Shown here one piece after another: positions 37,986 to 46,488 of a stretch of DNA of 64,000 nucleotides (its first letter is position 1; every line of letters begins with the position of its first letter). Location of the stretch: NCBI GenBank assembly GCA_963844625.1, contig CAWJPF010000012.1, forward strand, positions 248,001-312,000, written 5' to 3'. The stretch is from Palsa-504 sp963844625 (GTDB lineage: Bacteria; Actinomycetota; Actinomycetes; Streptosporangiales; Streptosporangiaceae). The notes beneath the pieces are model-generated. The model worked only from the letters and a program-made list of their open reading frames with translations. It did not search any database and was not told the DNA's origin. Both the position numbers and the translations under genes were made by a program.

Positions 37986-38757
37986 TCAGGTGCTGAGCGG
38001 TTCTTCGGACCGGGTGAGCACGTGCCGGCCGGTTCTCGTCGCCCGGGCGGCGTAGAAGACGGCGAGGGCGATCGCGACGGCCACGCCGAGCAGTCCGGCG
38101 TGGCGTAGATCTCCCGGGGGCTGAGCACGGCGGCGACCGCTCCGCCGGCCAGCAGCGAGACCCCCTGGGCCCCGCCGACGGCGGCGTTGGCAGCGGCCGA
38201 CACCCGGCCCCGTTCGGCGTCGGGCGTGCGGGTGACGAGCAGGGTAGAGGCGCACACGTTTGCGTATCCGTTCCCGGTCCCGCCGAGGACCGATAGCGGC
38301 ACGAGCATCCAGACCGCCGGGACCACGGCGAACGGGGCGAGGGCGGCGCAGGTGACGCCCGCACCCGCGATCGTCGCCCAGGTCTGGACGCGCTCGGTTC
38401 TGAGCCGGCTGGCCCCCAGCGACCCGGCGACGATCCCGGCGATCCACGCGGCCCCAGCGAGCCCGTACCAGGCTCCTCCGGCGTGAAGCGTGGCCCGGAT
38501 CAGGAAGACGAGCACCACATCGACCATGCCGACCAGCAGGACCAGCACGACCAGGCCGATGATGAGCGGGGCGAGCACCGGGTCGGCGCGCAGGATCTCG
38601 AAGCCGCCTCGGGTCACCGCCTGGCGGCCGTCCGGCCCGGGCGCGGCCGGAGCCCGCCGGGTGCGGACGAGCGCGGCCGCCACCGTCACCACGACGAAGG
38701 TGGCCGCGTCAACGACTAGGGGCAGGCCAGTCCCGAACGCCCCGGCAAGCAGGAGCC
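37986..38757 (-). pseudogene. C-terminal half of an MFS transporter, frameshifted
   Basis: The minus strand encodes about six hydrophobic helices with MFS character: AGAFGTGLPLVVDAATFVVV, LIIGLVVLVLLVGMVDVVLV, GLAGAAWIAGIVAGSLGASR, GTGNGYANVCASTLLVTRTP, ERGRVSAAANAAVGGAQGVS. Near 38107 the frame shifts, and the natural C-terminus (HAGLLGVAVAIALAVFYAAR, stop at 37986) follows in the next frame. The first six helices are absent; similarity stops at about 38757. A drug-efflux-type exporter was probably here. Confidence 0.8.
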
Positions 38758-39033
38758 TCGGCCGCCGCAGCCGTCGTCGCGGCCCACATCGACATGACCC
38801 GCGCCATCGCTGTCGAGTTCACCGCGGCCGGCCACGCCGAGCCTGATGAGTGGCGCGATGCCGCCGTTTTGAACAACGCTGACCTCTGGCTGACCGTGGG
38901 CGAGGAACTGGGAGCGGTCATCGCTCCCTACCGCGGGCGCACACGCCCGGCGGGCACCAGGCAGGTCAGGGTCATGAACGTCGTCGTACCGCGCCCGCCC
39001 GCTCGCCCCGAATCGGGTTCGCGAGAGACATGA
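38752..39033 (+). pseudogene. C-terminal fragment of a transcriptional regulator (ArsR-like)
   Basis: The plus strand reads AVVAAHIDMTRAIAVEFTAA and DEWRDAAVLNNADLWLTVGE ELGAVIAPYRG, which looks like the end of an ArsR-type regulator (W..AAVLxNADLWLT pattern). The N-terminal HTH is missing. The fragment begins exactly where the divergent MFS fragment ends, so one deletion seems to have removed the 5' ends of a divergent regulator/exporter pair. The family call is tentative. Confidence 0.4.
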
Positions 39034-39457
39034 ATCCGCCGGCCGGGCAATAAAGGGCCATCCTCATGAGCACGCAGCCGACCCTGATCACCGTGTCGCC
39101 CGTAGCTTTGCGCTGACCCTCCTGGGCCTGCCCATGAAACCGTGACGGAATCCAGGCAAACGTACTGCTCAAGCAGTGACCTGCAACGCAGGCGCGCGCT
39201 CTCACGCGTCCTGCAGCCCTTCTTGGGTCCGCCTGTAAGCGGTCAGGCTTACCTGCTGGTCGTCTCCTCCATTCTTATGCCACGATGGGCGAATGGACGA
39301 CGCGGCCCTTCGGCGAATCCAGGATGCGCTGAATGACAACGGGTACCAGAAATACTGTGCTTGGGCCGACGACAGCTCAAAGTATGCGATGGCGATCTGT
39401 CACCATGAACTGACCCGGGTTTTATGCACACCTTCTTTCTGGGAAGGGAGGCTTGCG
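39034..39457. other. Gene-poor stretch with a short unassigned ORF
   Basis: About 420 bases of lower GC than the flanks. A 91-codon frame from 39293 (MDDAALRRIQDALNDNGYQK, then a Trp/Cys-rich part) runs into the IS3-like remnant in another frame. I do not recognise it; it may be the front of a lost gene. Confidence 0.3.
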
Positions 39458-39630
39458 TGCCTAGGAAGTACAGAAAGAATGCCCCGGTCAAAGGTGGTCT
39501 GGCTGCTCGTGGCATGCCGGAACTACGCGACCGAGTTCGCGGCGATCAGCACGGTGGCCGGCGGCTGAGGGTGGCTGCGGAAACGCTGCGCCAGTGGATC
39601 CGGCAGGCGGAGAGCTGGACATTAACGCGC
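39458..39630 (+). mobile_element. IS3-family OrfA remnant
   Basis: A plus-strand frame reads PRKYRKNAPVKGGLAARGMP and later VAAETLRQWIRQAE, the beginning and the HTH end of an IS3-type transposase OrfA, with damaged sequence between. No OrfB and no terminal inverted repeats were found. This is a small, inactive remnant. Confidence 0.6.
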
Positions 39631-39860
39631 GCACCAGGAATATGCTGCTCCGCTCGGCACGATGCCTGGGGGAAAGGGGCTTCGCACTGCTTTCCCAGCG
39701 CTGGAAGACGCTCCAGAACGTCACCGCGAGCCCCAGCGAGATAGGACTCCTCACGCGGGCAGCCCTTCTTCTCACGCCATTCTAACACAAGCGACTCACG
39801 TGAAAGCTGCTGAGAGAAAACCTCATTGAATCACTTGACGAAAAGGTAAATGTGGCCTTA

Positions 39861-39888
39861 GGTAGTTCGGAGTAGTGGTCGAACTACC
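39861..39888. promoter_or_regulatory. Operator-like inverted repeat before the SDR gene
   Basis: Exact 9-base arms ggtagttcg (39861-39869) and cgaactacc (39880-39888), ending 15 bases before ATG 39904. Position and symmetry fit a repressor site for the SDR gene; the regulator is not encoded next to it. Confidence 0.55.
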
Positions 39889-39903
39889 CATCGGAGCATT
39901 CTT

Positions 39904-40611
39904 ATGTCCAAATCCATCGCTGTGTTCGGAGCCGGACCCGGCCTCGGCCAGGCTGTCGCCCGTCGCTACGCGCGAGAGGGTTACGCCGTCACGTTGGTTG
40001 GCCGCCGCTCGGAGCCACTCGACCGTCTGGCGAAGGATCTGACCAATGCCGGGGCAACCGCGCACGTCATCACAGCCGACCTATCCGACACCGGTGCCAC
40101 GCCCCGGCTGGCCGAGCAGATCCGCGCTAAGGCCGGCGACCTCGACGCCTTTTACTATGCACCCACCCCGGACACCGGGTTCGTTTCCGCAGCCAACCTG
40201 ACCCCGCAGCACGCCCAGAACTTCATGCCGCTGATCTTCTACACGATGCTGGCACTCGTGCAGGAGTTCCTGCCGCACATGCTCGAGCAGGGGGACGGCG
40301 CCATCCTGACCGCGCAGGGCGGCAGCACCGTGCAGGGCCTGCCGGACATGAGCGGCCCCAGTCCTGCGCAAGCCGCCCAGCGCAACTACCTGCAAGCCCT
40401 GCACGCCGAGGTAGCCGGGAAAGGCGTCTACGTGGGCATGCTCTACATCGGTGCAGCCATCAAGAACAGTTCCTTCCACGCCGAGATGGAGAAGGCCAAA
40501 GCTGCGGGCGAGCCGGTCTGGGAAATGCCTACCGTCGACCCCGAACATCTCGCCGGTCTGCTCTGGACTATGCACCGCACGAAGGGACAGCGGGAAGCCA
40601 TCTATCCGTAG
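39904..40611 (+). CDS. Short-chain dehydrogenase/reductase (SDR) family protein
   Basis: 235 residues, Rossmann fold: SIAVFGAGPGLGQAVARRYA at the N-terminus (GxGxGLG for NAD(P)), TADLSD for the adenine ring, and a core helix with TAQGGSTVQGLPDMSGPSPA. In the active site the usual Tyr-x-x-x-Lys is not evident; the segment reads SPAQAAQRNYLQALHAEV, with Tyr shifted and no Lys four residues on. The enzyme may therefore be a non-classical SDR or a nucleotide-binding regulator, as in several actinobacterial relatives. It stands alone behind a palindromic operator and has no partner gene. Confidence 0.8.
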   Translation: MSKSIAVFGAGPGLGQAVARRYAREGYAVTLVGRRSEPLDRLAKDLTNAGATAHVITADLSDTGATPRLAEQIRAKAGDLDAFYYAPTPDTGFVSAANLTPQHAQNFMPLIFYTMLALVQEFLPHMLEQGDGAILTAQGGSTVQGLPDMSGPSPAQAAQRNYLQALHAEVAGKGVYVGMLYIGAAIKNSSFHAEMEKAKAAGEPVWEMPTVDPEHLAGLLWTMHRTKGQREAIYP

Positions 40612-40737
40612 TATCGCGTGCCGTGGATCCGTTCCATGAAGGGCTGGTCGCCGTCTTCCCCCGGGCGTGACGTATGCAGCGGCCGTTGACAGCTCCGGCG
40701 CCGAGCTTGCTCACTCCAGTCCTTCGCGGGCCCATGT

Positions 40738-40930
40738 TCAGGTATCAGCTTTGACGTACTGCACAACGATGACGACCGGCCCATCCGGACTCTCCGGCAC
40801 CATGTACCAGATGGTCAAGCCGTCCGACGGAAGGTAGAGACGGTAGGCACTTGGCAGCGGATCTATTTCGGGAAATGGGTCCGCAAGCGCCGGGACTGGT
40901 TCTTCGAGTAGGTGAAGGCTGCGCGGCGGG
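40738..40930 (-). pseudogene. Small toxin-like or hypothetical C-terminal fragment
   Basis: The minus strand ends with DPFPEIDPLPSAYRLYLPSD, GLTIWYMVPESPDGPVVIVV QYVKADT, a compact beta-strand-rich piece resembling the end of RelE/ParE-like small proteins of actinomycetes. No clean start, no ribosome-binding site and no antitoxin gene are visible. The upstream part is cut by the hydrolase fragment on the other strand. Assignment is weak. Confidence 0.3.
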
Positions 40931-40994
40931 AACGCATCCTCGGCCCGCGGCGCGGAAGGCCTCGCGGCCCAGGCCATCGGGACCGTCCCGGGCC

Positions 40995-41310
40995 ATGGAC
41001 ATCCCGTCCGTCGCCGAGCGGGTAGCCGGCCACCTCACGGAGAACTGGCCGCGGCCCGTGATCGTGTGCGGGCACTCCACCGGCGGGGTGATCGTGCTGC
41101 AACTGGCCGTCCGGCATCCGGCACTCGTCGCTGGCCTGGTCCTGGTCGATACCGGGGCGCACATGCACGGGCACGGGGACGTGGACGCGATCCTCCAGCT
41201 GCCTGCCTAACGCGAAGTTCCGGCTCGTGGAAACCGAGCACAGCCCCGGCTACGAGGCCCCTGCCGCCGTAGCCGCCGCCGTCCGCGATGTCCTAGGGCC
41301 TGTCCCGTAG
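40995..41310 (+). pseudogene. Alpha/beta-hydrolase fragment with internal loss
   Basis: MDIPSVAERVAGHLTENWPR followed by VIVCGHSTGGVIVLQLAVRH gives the nucleophile elbow (GHSTGG) of an alpha/beta hydrolase. Shortly after DTGAHMHGHGD the middle of the protein is missing, and in another frame the natural end (RLVETEHSPGYEAPAAVAAAVRDVL, in pieces) with the catalytic-His region follows to a stop at 41310. About half of the protein is gone. The end merges with the MITE-like element. Confidence 0.65.
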
Positions 41311-41791
41311 ATCTTGGGCCTGTCCCGTAGATCTTGGCGGGCGGCCGCTGGGCGCCCGGGCAGCCGCTGGGCGCCGGGGCGGCGGCTGGGCGCCTGGGCA
41401 GCCGCTGGTTCCGGGCCCGCAGGCGCATGCCGTTTCGCCGGGCTGCTGCCCAGCCCCATGCCAGGGCCGATGGGGGGGGCGGGGTCCCGGTGACCCGTGC
41501 GCGGTCCTAGGCCCCGGCCCAGGCCCGGCCCAGGCCCGGCCCAGGAAAAGATCATGGAAAATCGGGCTTACGTGGATGATCAGGTACCCGCCAGGGGCCC
41601 GGATCATCCACATAGGCCCGATCTTCCGCGTTAACCGGCGCGGGAGCGCAGGGACGCTGGGACGTCAGCGGCGGCAGGAGCCTGACGAGGCAGGACAGGC
41701 CAGGGTGACACCTACCCGGCTAGGCGGCACCGGCATCACCCGCATCTGAGCCGGGCTTCAGGCGCCCACCCCAAGATCTGCGGGACAGACC
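41296..41791. mobile_element. MITE-like element with IS-type terminal inverted repeats
   Basis: The left end has gggcctgtcccgtagatctt twice in tandem (41296-41315 and 41316-41335). The right end has the inverted match ccaagatctgcgggacagac c (41771-41791), 19 of 21 bases complementary to the left end. Short tag-type sequence flanks both sides (ctag / ttag). The roughly 455-base interior holds no transposase, only GC-rich tandem repeats (gccgctgggcgcc units, then cccaggcccgg units) and a long hairpin. This is the layout of a non-autonomous element moved by a related IS elsewhere. Confidence 0.65.
41556..41627. repeat. Long imperfect hairpin inside the MITE-like element
   Basis: 26-base arms (41556-41581 and 41602-41627) pair with three mismatches around a 20-base loop. 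Core arm sequence: gtggatgatc / gatcatccac. If transcribed it would fold into a stable stem. Confidence 0.7.
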
Positions 41792-42068
41792 TTAGCGCGA
41801 ACCCGCTGAACGGTGCGGACGACCCGGGGCAGGGGACCCTTTAGTCATCCTCACCCTTCCTGCTCGTTTTCTGTCTGCCGCTACAGCGGGCCGCCGACGC
41901 TGCCGTCAGCTCCCGCGCGCCAGATCGGTCCGGTGTGGCCGACAGCGGTGCCATCGGGATCAGTAATTCCTGACCCGACGCGGCGGCAGGCGGGTAACCG
42001 GTGGCGGGCCGTCAGACACTAATGAGTGTGAGCCGAATCGCTGCCTCGCCGTCTGCTGGAGGACCGCC

Positions 42069-43103
42069 GTGACGACTGTCCGTATCGTTTTTGCGCTGCA
42101 AAGCCTCCGGGCCGCACGGGCCCCGGACGGGAGTGACGTGCCCGACTGGCGGCTGCACCAGCGTCTCATCGTGCTGGCCGACGACGCGGGCCACCGGGGG
42201 GTGCCGCTGTGGCTGCGGGTTTTCGGCCGCAAGGAGCTGCTGAGCCGGGTGGCCCGGCCCGCCGCAGACGCCGAGGTGGCCAGTGGCCTGCTGGAGACAG
42301 CGGTCCGGCTGCTGCGGACGGCCGGGACGGCGGTGAGCGCCGTGGACATCGAGCCGGCGAGCGACGATGTGCCCGAGCTGCGCTGGGACACGGTCACGGC
42401 ACGCGTCGGGCTAGCCACGGCCACGGGAACCCGGCCGGTCACGGTAAGCGCCGAGTACGGCCTGGCGCTGGCCGCCGTGGCCGGAGCGCCGGTCCGGGTG
42501 GCCGACAAGGTAATGGACCGGCTCGCGGTTCCGGTGCCGGGCGAGGACATGCTGGCGCCATTCCTGCCTCTGGCGGACGCCCGGCCGCCGGGAGGTCCCG
42601 GGCAACCACGGCGTTTCGAACCGCGGAACATGGCGTTCACCGGCGGCCTGGACTACTGGGAACTGGCTGGCAGCTTCTCCGGTGACGGCCAGCCGGCCGG
42701 GCAGGACTACTGCTGCACCGCCGCGGGCCAGTCCGCGGTCTTGGCCGCCACGGTCCCGGAACCCGCCGGCTCCGCCGTCCTCCTCCAGGCCATCTACGCC
42801 GAGGACTACCGCGGCCGCACGGTCACCTTCCGCGGGCAGCTGCGCGCCGCCGGCGTAGCCGGCCAGGCCGGGCTGCACCTGGCCGTGAGCGGGCCGCCGA
42901 ACGGGCCGATCTCCCGGCCCCTGCTCGATCACGGCAGCAGCCAGACCGCCGCGGGCAGCAGCGACTGGACCTGGCATGAGGTCACGGTGCCCGTCCCCGG
43001 CGAGGCCATCGCCATCCGGTTCGGCATCTCCCTGGCCGGCCGCGGCCGCATCGAGCTGCGCGGCGCGGAACTCACCCCGGCGCCGCCGGGAACCCGGGAG
43101 TAA
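42069..43103 (+). CDS. BFN-like (DUF151) plus beta-sandwich protein, paralogue of the sigma-fusion tail
   Basis: 344 residues from GTG 42069, with ctggagga as ribosome-binding site. Residues 1-165 resemble the bifunctional-nuclease (DUF151) fold: RLIVLADDAGHRGVPLWLRV, ATGTRPVTVSAEYGLALAAV, AGAPVRVADKVMDRL; compare the family pattern ending in D-AIALA and P-I-x-V-VL. The usual SDAIALAL block is altered (EYGLALAAV), so nuclease activity is doubtful. Residues about 185-344 form a Trp/Gly-rich beta-sandwich, starting RRFEPRNMAFTGGLDYWELA and including EDYRGRTVTFRGQLRA. The whole protein aligns with residues 187-511 of the next gene, whose start is only 9 bases after this stop. The two genes form an operon born from a duplication. 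Confidence 0.72.
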   Translation: MTTVRIVFALQSLRAARAPDGSDVPDWRLHQRLIVLADDAGHRGVPLWLRVFGRKELLSRVARPAADAEVASGLLETAVRLLRTAGTAVSAVDIEPASDDVPELRWDTVTARVGLATATGTRPVTVSAEYGLALAAVAGAPVRVADKVMDRLAVPVPGEDMLAPFLPLADARPPGGPGQPRRFEPRNMAFTGGLDYWELAGSFSGDGQPAGQDYCCTAAGQSAVLAATVPEPAGSAVLLQAIYAEDYRGRTVTFRGQLRAAGVAGQAGLHLAVSGPPNGPISRPLLDHGSSQTAAGSSDWTWHEVTVPVPGEAIAIRFGISLAGRGRIELRGAELTPAPPGTRE

Positions 43104-43112
43104 AGGCCGGGC

Positions 43113-44648
43113 ATGGACATCGGTGACAGCAACCTGGTCCGGCTCGCCCGCGACGGCGATTCGGCCGCGTTCCGGCTGCTGGTCGAACGGCACCTGCCGA
43201 TGGCCCGCGCCCGCGCGGTCCGGCTGTGCCCGCAGCCGGACGACGCCGACGACGCCGTGCAGGACGCGTTCCTGCAGGCGTTCATCGCGCTGGACCGGCT
43301 GCGCGACCCCGACCGGTTCGCCGGCTGGCTGGGCGGCATCGTGGCCAACGTCTGCCGAGCCCAGCGGCGCCGCGCGCCGCTGACCCTGCTCGGCGACTGG
43401 CCCGAGAACCTGCACCCGGCCTCCGCCGCCAGCCTGCCGTCGGCTGAGGACCTGGACCGCGCCGACGTGCTCAGCCGCGCGGTCGCCGGCCTGCCCCCCG
43501 GGCAGCGCCACGCCGTCACCGCGTTCTACTACGCCGACCAGCCCGCCAGGCAGATCGCCGGCACCCCCGGCGCCGCCAAGGCCAGCCTGCACAAGGCCCG
43601 CCGCCGGCTGCGCGAGTACATCACCGCGCACCGCCCCGACCTCATCCCCGCCGTCTCCCGGAGAATCCCCATGACCGCTGTTCGCATCGCGCACGCCGGC
43701 CCCGTCTGGATGACCCGCCCGGAGAGCGTGCTCGTCGTCCTCGCCGACGACGCTGGCCACCGGGCGCTGCCAGTCCGGCTCCGCCGCCACGACGTCAAGC
43801 TCTGGCGCCTGCTCAGCCGCCCCGACGACCACCACGAGGAACTCGACGATGATCAGGCCGAGGAGATGACCGGCCGGCTGCTGCAGGGAGCAGGGGTCAC
43901 CCTGGCCGGCGTGACCGTCACCGACCTGGGCCCGGGAGTGACCGCCACCCGGATAGACATCGCCGGGCCCGGCGGAACCCGGCCGGTCACCGCCAGCCTC
44001 GCCGACGGCCTGACCCTCGCCGTCATCACCGACGCGCCGCTGGCCGTCGACGACCCGGTCATGGACCGGCTCGCCAGACCCGTCACCGGCCCCGACCTGC
44101 TCAGCCAGTTCCGCCGCCAGCAGACACCCTCCAGGCCTTCGCGCCGGCGGTTCGAGCCCCGCAACATGGCGTTCACCGACGGCCTCGACCACTGGCAGCT
44201 CGGCGGCACCTTCCTGCGCCAGGGCACCAGGTTCGACTATTCCGCCACCTCCGAGGACGGACGGGCGATCCTGGCCGCGGCTGTCCCCGAGCCGGCCGGA
44301 TTCGCCTTCCTCGCCCAGGAAATCGAACCCGACGACTACCGCGGCCGCACCGTCACCGTCCGCGGCGAACTGCGCACCGCCAAGGCGGACGGCCGCGCCG
44401 GGCTCGTACTCCGCGTCACCAGCCCAGGCCAGTCCACGCCACCCCAGGCAGCCAGCCCAGATCCCCGGGAAGACCCGGCCAACCACATCGCCTCCGCCAC
44501 TGGAACCGGCGCGTGGACCCAGTATGAGGTCACCGCCCAGATCCCGGCGGACGCCAACCTCATCACGTTCGGCGTCTTCCTGAACGGCGGCGGTCAGCTC
44601 GAATTCCGCCACCCGGGACTAGCGCCTCATCCGCCAGGCCAGCAATAA
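43113..44648 (+). CDS. ECF sigma factor fused to BFN-like and beta-sandwich domains
   Basis: 511 residues. Residues 1-186 are an ECF sigma factor: region 2 (RDGDSAAFRLLVERHLPMAR, DDAVQDAFLQAFIALDRLRD, FAGWLGGIVANVCRAQRRR) and region 4 (AVAGLPPGQRHAVTAFYYAD, TPGAAKASLHKARRRLREYI). At Met187 (MTAVRIAHAGPVWMTRPESV) the protein continues as a second copy of the upstream gene's product: BFN-like domain (VLVVLADDAGHRALPVRLRR, ADGLTLAVITDAPLAVDDPV) and beta-sandwich (RRFEPRNMAFTDGLDHWQLG, DDYRGRTVTVRGELRT). The joint coincides exactly with the start of the upstream protein, and cggagaa lies 7 bases before the internal ATG 43671. Separate translation of the tail is therefore possible. No anti-sigma gene is near; the fused tail and its free paralogue may replace it. 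Confidence 0.82.
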   Translation: MDIGDSNLVRLARDGDSAAFRLLVERHLPMARARAVRLCPQPDDADDAVQDAFLQAFIALDRLRDPDRFAGWLGGIVANVCRAQRRRAPLTLLGDWPENLHPASAASLPSAEDLDRADVLSRAVAGLPPGQRHAVTAFYYADQPARQIAGTPGAAKASLHKARRRLREYITAHRPDLIPAVSRRIPMTAVRIAHAGPVWMTRPESVLVVLADDAGHRALPVRLRRHDVKLWRLLSRPDDHHEELDDDQAEEMTGRLLQGAGVTLAGVTVTDLGPGVTATRIDIAGPGGTRPVTASLADGLTLAVITDAPLAVDDPVMDRLARPVTGPDLLSQFRRQQTPSRPSRRRFEPRNMAFTDGLDHWQLGGTFLRQGTRFDYSATSEDGRAILAAAVPEPAGFAFLAQEIEPDDYRGRTVTVRGELRTAKADGRAGLVLRVTSPGQSTPPQAASPDPREDPANHIASATGTGAWTQYEVTAQIPADANLITFGVFLNGGGQLEFRHPGLAPHPPGQQ

Positions 44649-44702
44649 CGGCGTCTAGCCAGGACTCACCATGATCCAATATCCCCGCACCCGGGTCCGG
44701 CG

Positions 44703-45413
44703 TCAGGCGGACACGGCGGCCCGCCGGTGGCGTTGCTCGGCCCGGCGTAGGCCTTCGGCGAAGAAGGACGTGTCGAACCAGGTCGGGAAGGCCCGGGCCA
44801 GCCGGCTGGGCCCGAGCAGGCGGGCGTGGCCGTTGGCCACTAGGTCCCGGAACGGGACCAGGCCGACAAGCCACCGCTGCATCTGGCCGGTGCCGGCCTC
44901 GATGGCCAGGTCGACGTCGTAGCCGGGGTTGTCCTTGCACACGGTGATCGCGCCGCGGTCGATGTTGAGCCAGCCTTCGGCGGCGCCCGCGCCGGTCAGC
45001 GTCATATGCAAAACGGTGCGCTGCTGCGGCAGCCTGGCGGTGATCGCGTGCTGGTGCAACCGCCACATGAGCGACAGGCCGTCGCAGTCCTCGTCCTCGG
45101 GGTCGCCGAAGGTCCACTCGGCGGCCCAGTGCCCCATCGCCCAGATGATCGGGGTCAGGCCCTCCCCTGCGGGGGTCAGCGTGTAGGGTCCGGGCCGGCC
45201 GTCGGGCCCGGCCGAGCGGCGGACGAGGCCGCGGCGCTCGAGCAGCCGGAGCCGCTGCGCGAGCAGGGTCCGGCTGATCCGGGGAATGCCCCGGTGGATC
45301 TCATTGAAGCCGCCGGCGCCCACCATGAGCTCGCGGATGACAAGTGGCGTCCACCGGTCACCCAGCACTTCGACCCCGCCCGAGATCGGGCAGTAGTCCG
45401 CGTAGCCTGTCAT
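44703..45413 (-). CDS. HxlR-type regulator with C-terminal sterol-carrier-like domain
   Basis: 236 residues from ATG 45413. Residues 1-100 are a winged helix of the HxlR group (YCPISGGVEVLGDRWTPLVI, ISRTLLAQRLRLLERRGLVR, YTLTPAGEGLTPIIWAMGHW), including the N-terminal Cys typical of redox- or electrophile-sensing members. The C-terminal 120 residues (TVLHMTLTGAGAAEGWLNID, DLAIEAGTGQMQRWLVGLVP) look like an SCP2-type ligand pocket. Such HxlR fusions are common in actinomycetes. It is divergent from the methyltransferase gene and probably regulates it or itself. The ligand is unknown. Confidence 0.85.
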   Translation of the reverse strand: MTGYADYCPISGGVEVLGDRWTPLVIRELMVGAGGFNEIHRGIPRISRTLLAQRLRLLERRGLVRRSAGPDGRPGPYTLTPAGEGLTPIIWAMGHWAAEWTFGDPEDEDCDGLSLMWRLHQHAITARLPQQRTVLHMTLTGAGAAEGWLNIDRGAITVCKDNPGYDVDLAIEAGTGQMQRWLVGLVPFRDLVANGHARLLGPSRLARAFPTWFDTSFFAEGLRRAEQRHRRAAVSA

Positions 45414-45638
45414 GTTCCCATCATGAACGGCCGGCTGGCCTGAGGGTAGTACAGATTGTGGACCGGGCCTGACACCGTCGCCGCAGGCTGCGCGGGTCCG
45501 CACCGCCGCTAGGTCCGATTCGCCGGGCCGCTGGGCCGCCGCCGGTGGTACGGGAACGTCACTAGTCCGCCGTGGCGCCGCCGCCGCAACCTGTTAACCG
45601 AGGCGCCCCGCACCGGGGCGCGAGGAACAGGAGACATC

Positions 45639-46463
45639 ATGACTGTGACCACGGCGCGTGCGGACCTCTCGGTCGTCAAGGCGCGCCAGCAGAAGACCTG
45701 GGCCAGCGGTGATTTCGCCGTCGTCGCCTCGCGGATCGTGCTGGCCAGCGAGCTGCTCGCCGACGCGGCCGACCTGAGGGCCGGCTGGAAGGTGCTCGAC
45801 GTCGCGTGCGGCAACGGCAACGCCACCTTGGCGGCGGCCCGCTCCGGCACCCGCGCCCTCGGCATCGACTACGTTCCCGAGCTGCTCGAAGGCGGACGCG
45901 GGCGTGCGATGGCCGAAGGCCTCGACGTCGAGTTCCGGCTCGGTGACGCCGAAGACCTGCCTGTGCCGGACGCGTCGTTCGACGCGGTGCTGAGCGTCTT
46001 CGGTGCCATGTTCGCGCCGGACCATCAGCGGGCGGCCGGCGAGATCATCCGGGTCACCCGTCCGGGCGGCACCGTCGGCCTCGCCTCGTGGACTCCCGGC
46101 GGGTTCATCGGCGAGATGTTCGGTGTCATCACTCAGCACGTGCCCGGGCCGCCCGGCGTCGGATCGCCGATGCTGTGGGGGACCGAACAGCACCTGTCCG
46201 GCCTGTTCGGGCCGGCGATCGCCGACGTCCGGTCGGTGGAGCGCACCTGCACCTGGCGGTTCACCTCCGCCGAGGAGTTCGTCGCCTTCTTCCGCCGCTG
46301 GTACGGGCCGACCCTCAAGGCCTTCGAGGCAGCCGGCGACGACGGCCGCGACGCGCTGGCCGCCGACCTGGCCGACCTGGCCCGGCGCCGGGACCGCAAC
46401 GACGACGGCGGGAGCATCGCCATCCCGGCCAGCTACCTCGAGACCATCCTGACCCTCCGCTGA
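45639..46463 (+). CDS. SAM-dependent methyltransferase (class I)
   Basis: 274 residues, ATG 45639 after caggaga. The Rossmann-type methyltransferase core is clear: motif I KVLDVACGNGNATLAAARSG, acidic loop GIDYVPELLEGG, motif II VEFRLGDAEDLPVPDASFDA, motif III RVTRPGGTVGLASWTPGG. Members with this layout (UbiE/Methyltransf_11-like) methylate small molecules. The substrate is not readable. It is 25 bases upstream of the FAD oxidoreductase gene on the same strand, so co-transcription is likely, and it is divergent from the HxlR regulator. Confidence 0.88.
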   Translation: MTVTTARADLSVVKARQQKTWASGDFAVVASRIVLASELLADAADLRAGWKVLDVACGNGNATLAAARSGTRALGIDYVPELLEGGRGRAMAEGLDVEFRLGDAEDLPVPDASFDAVLSVFGAMFAPDHQRAAGEIIRVTRPGGTVGLASWTPGGFIGEMFGVITQHVPGPPGVGSPMLWGTEQHLSGLFGPAIADVRSVERTCTWRFTSAEEFVAFFRRWYGPTLKAFEAAGDDGRDALAADLADLARRRDRNDDGGSIAIPASYLETILTLR

Positions 46464-46488
46464 CAACGCGCCATCAAAGGGAAATGAC

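Noticed and set aside
42411..44612. 733-codon minus-strand frame opposite the sigma/BFN operon
   Set aside because: Gly/Ala/Val/Arg-rich antisense shadow; the plus strand has sigma factor motifs and ribosome-binding sites.
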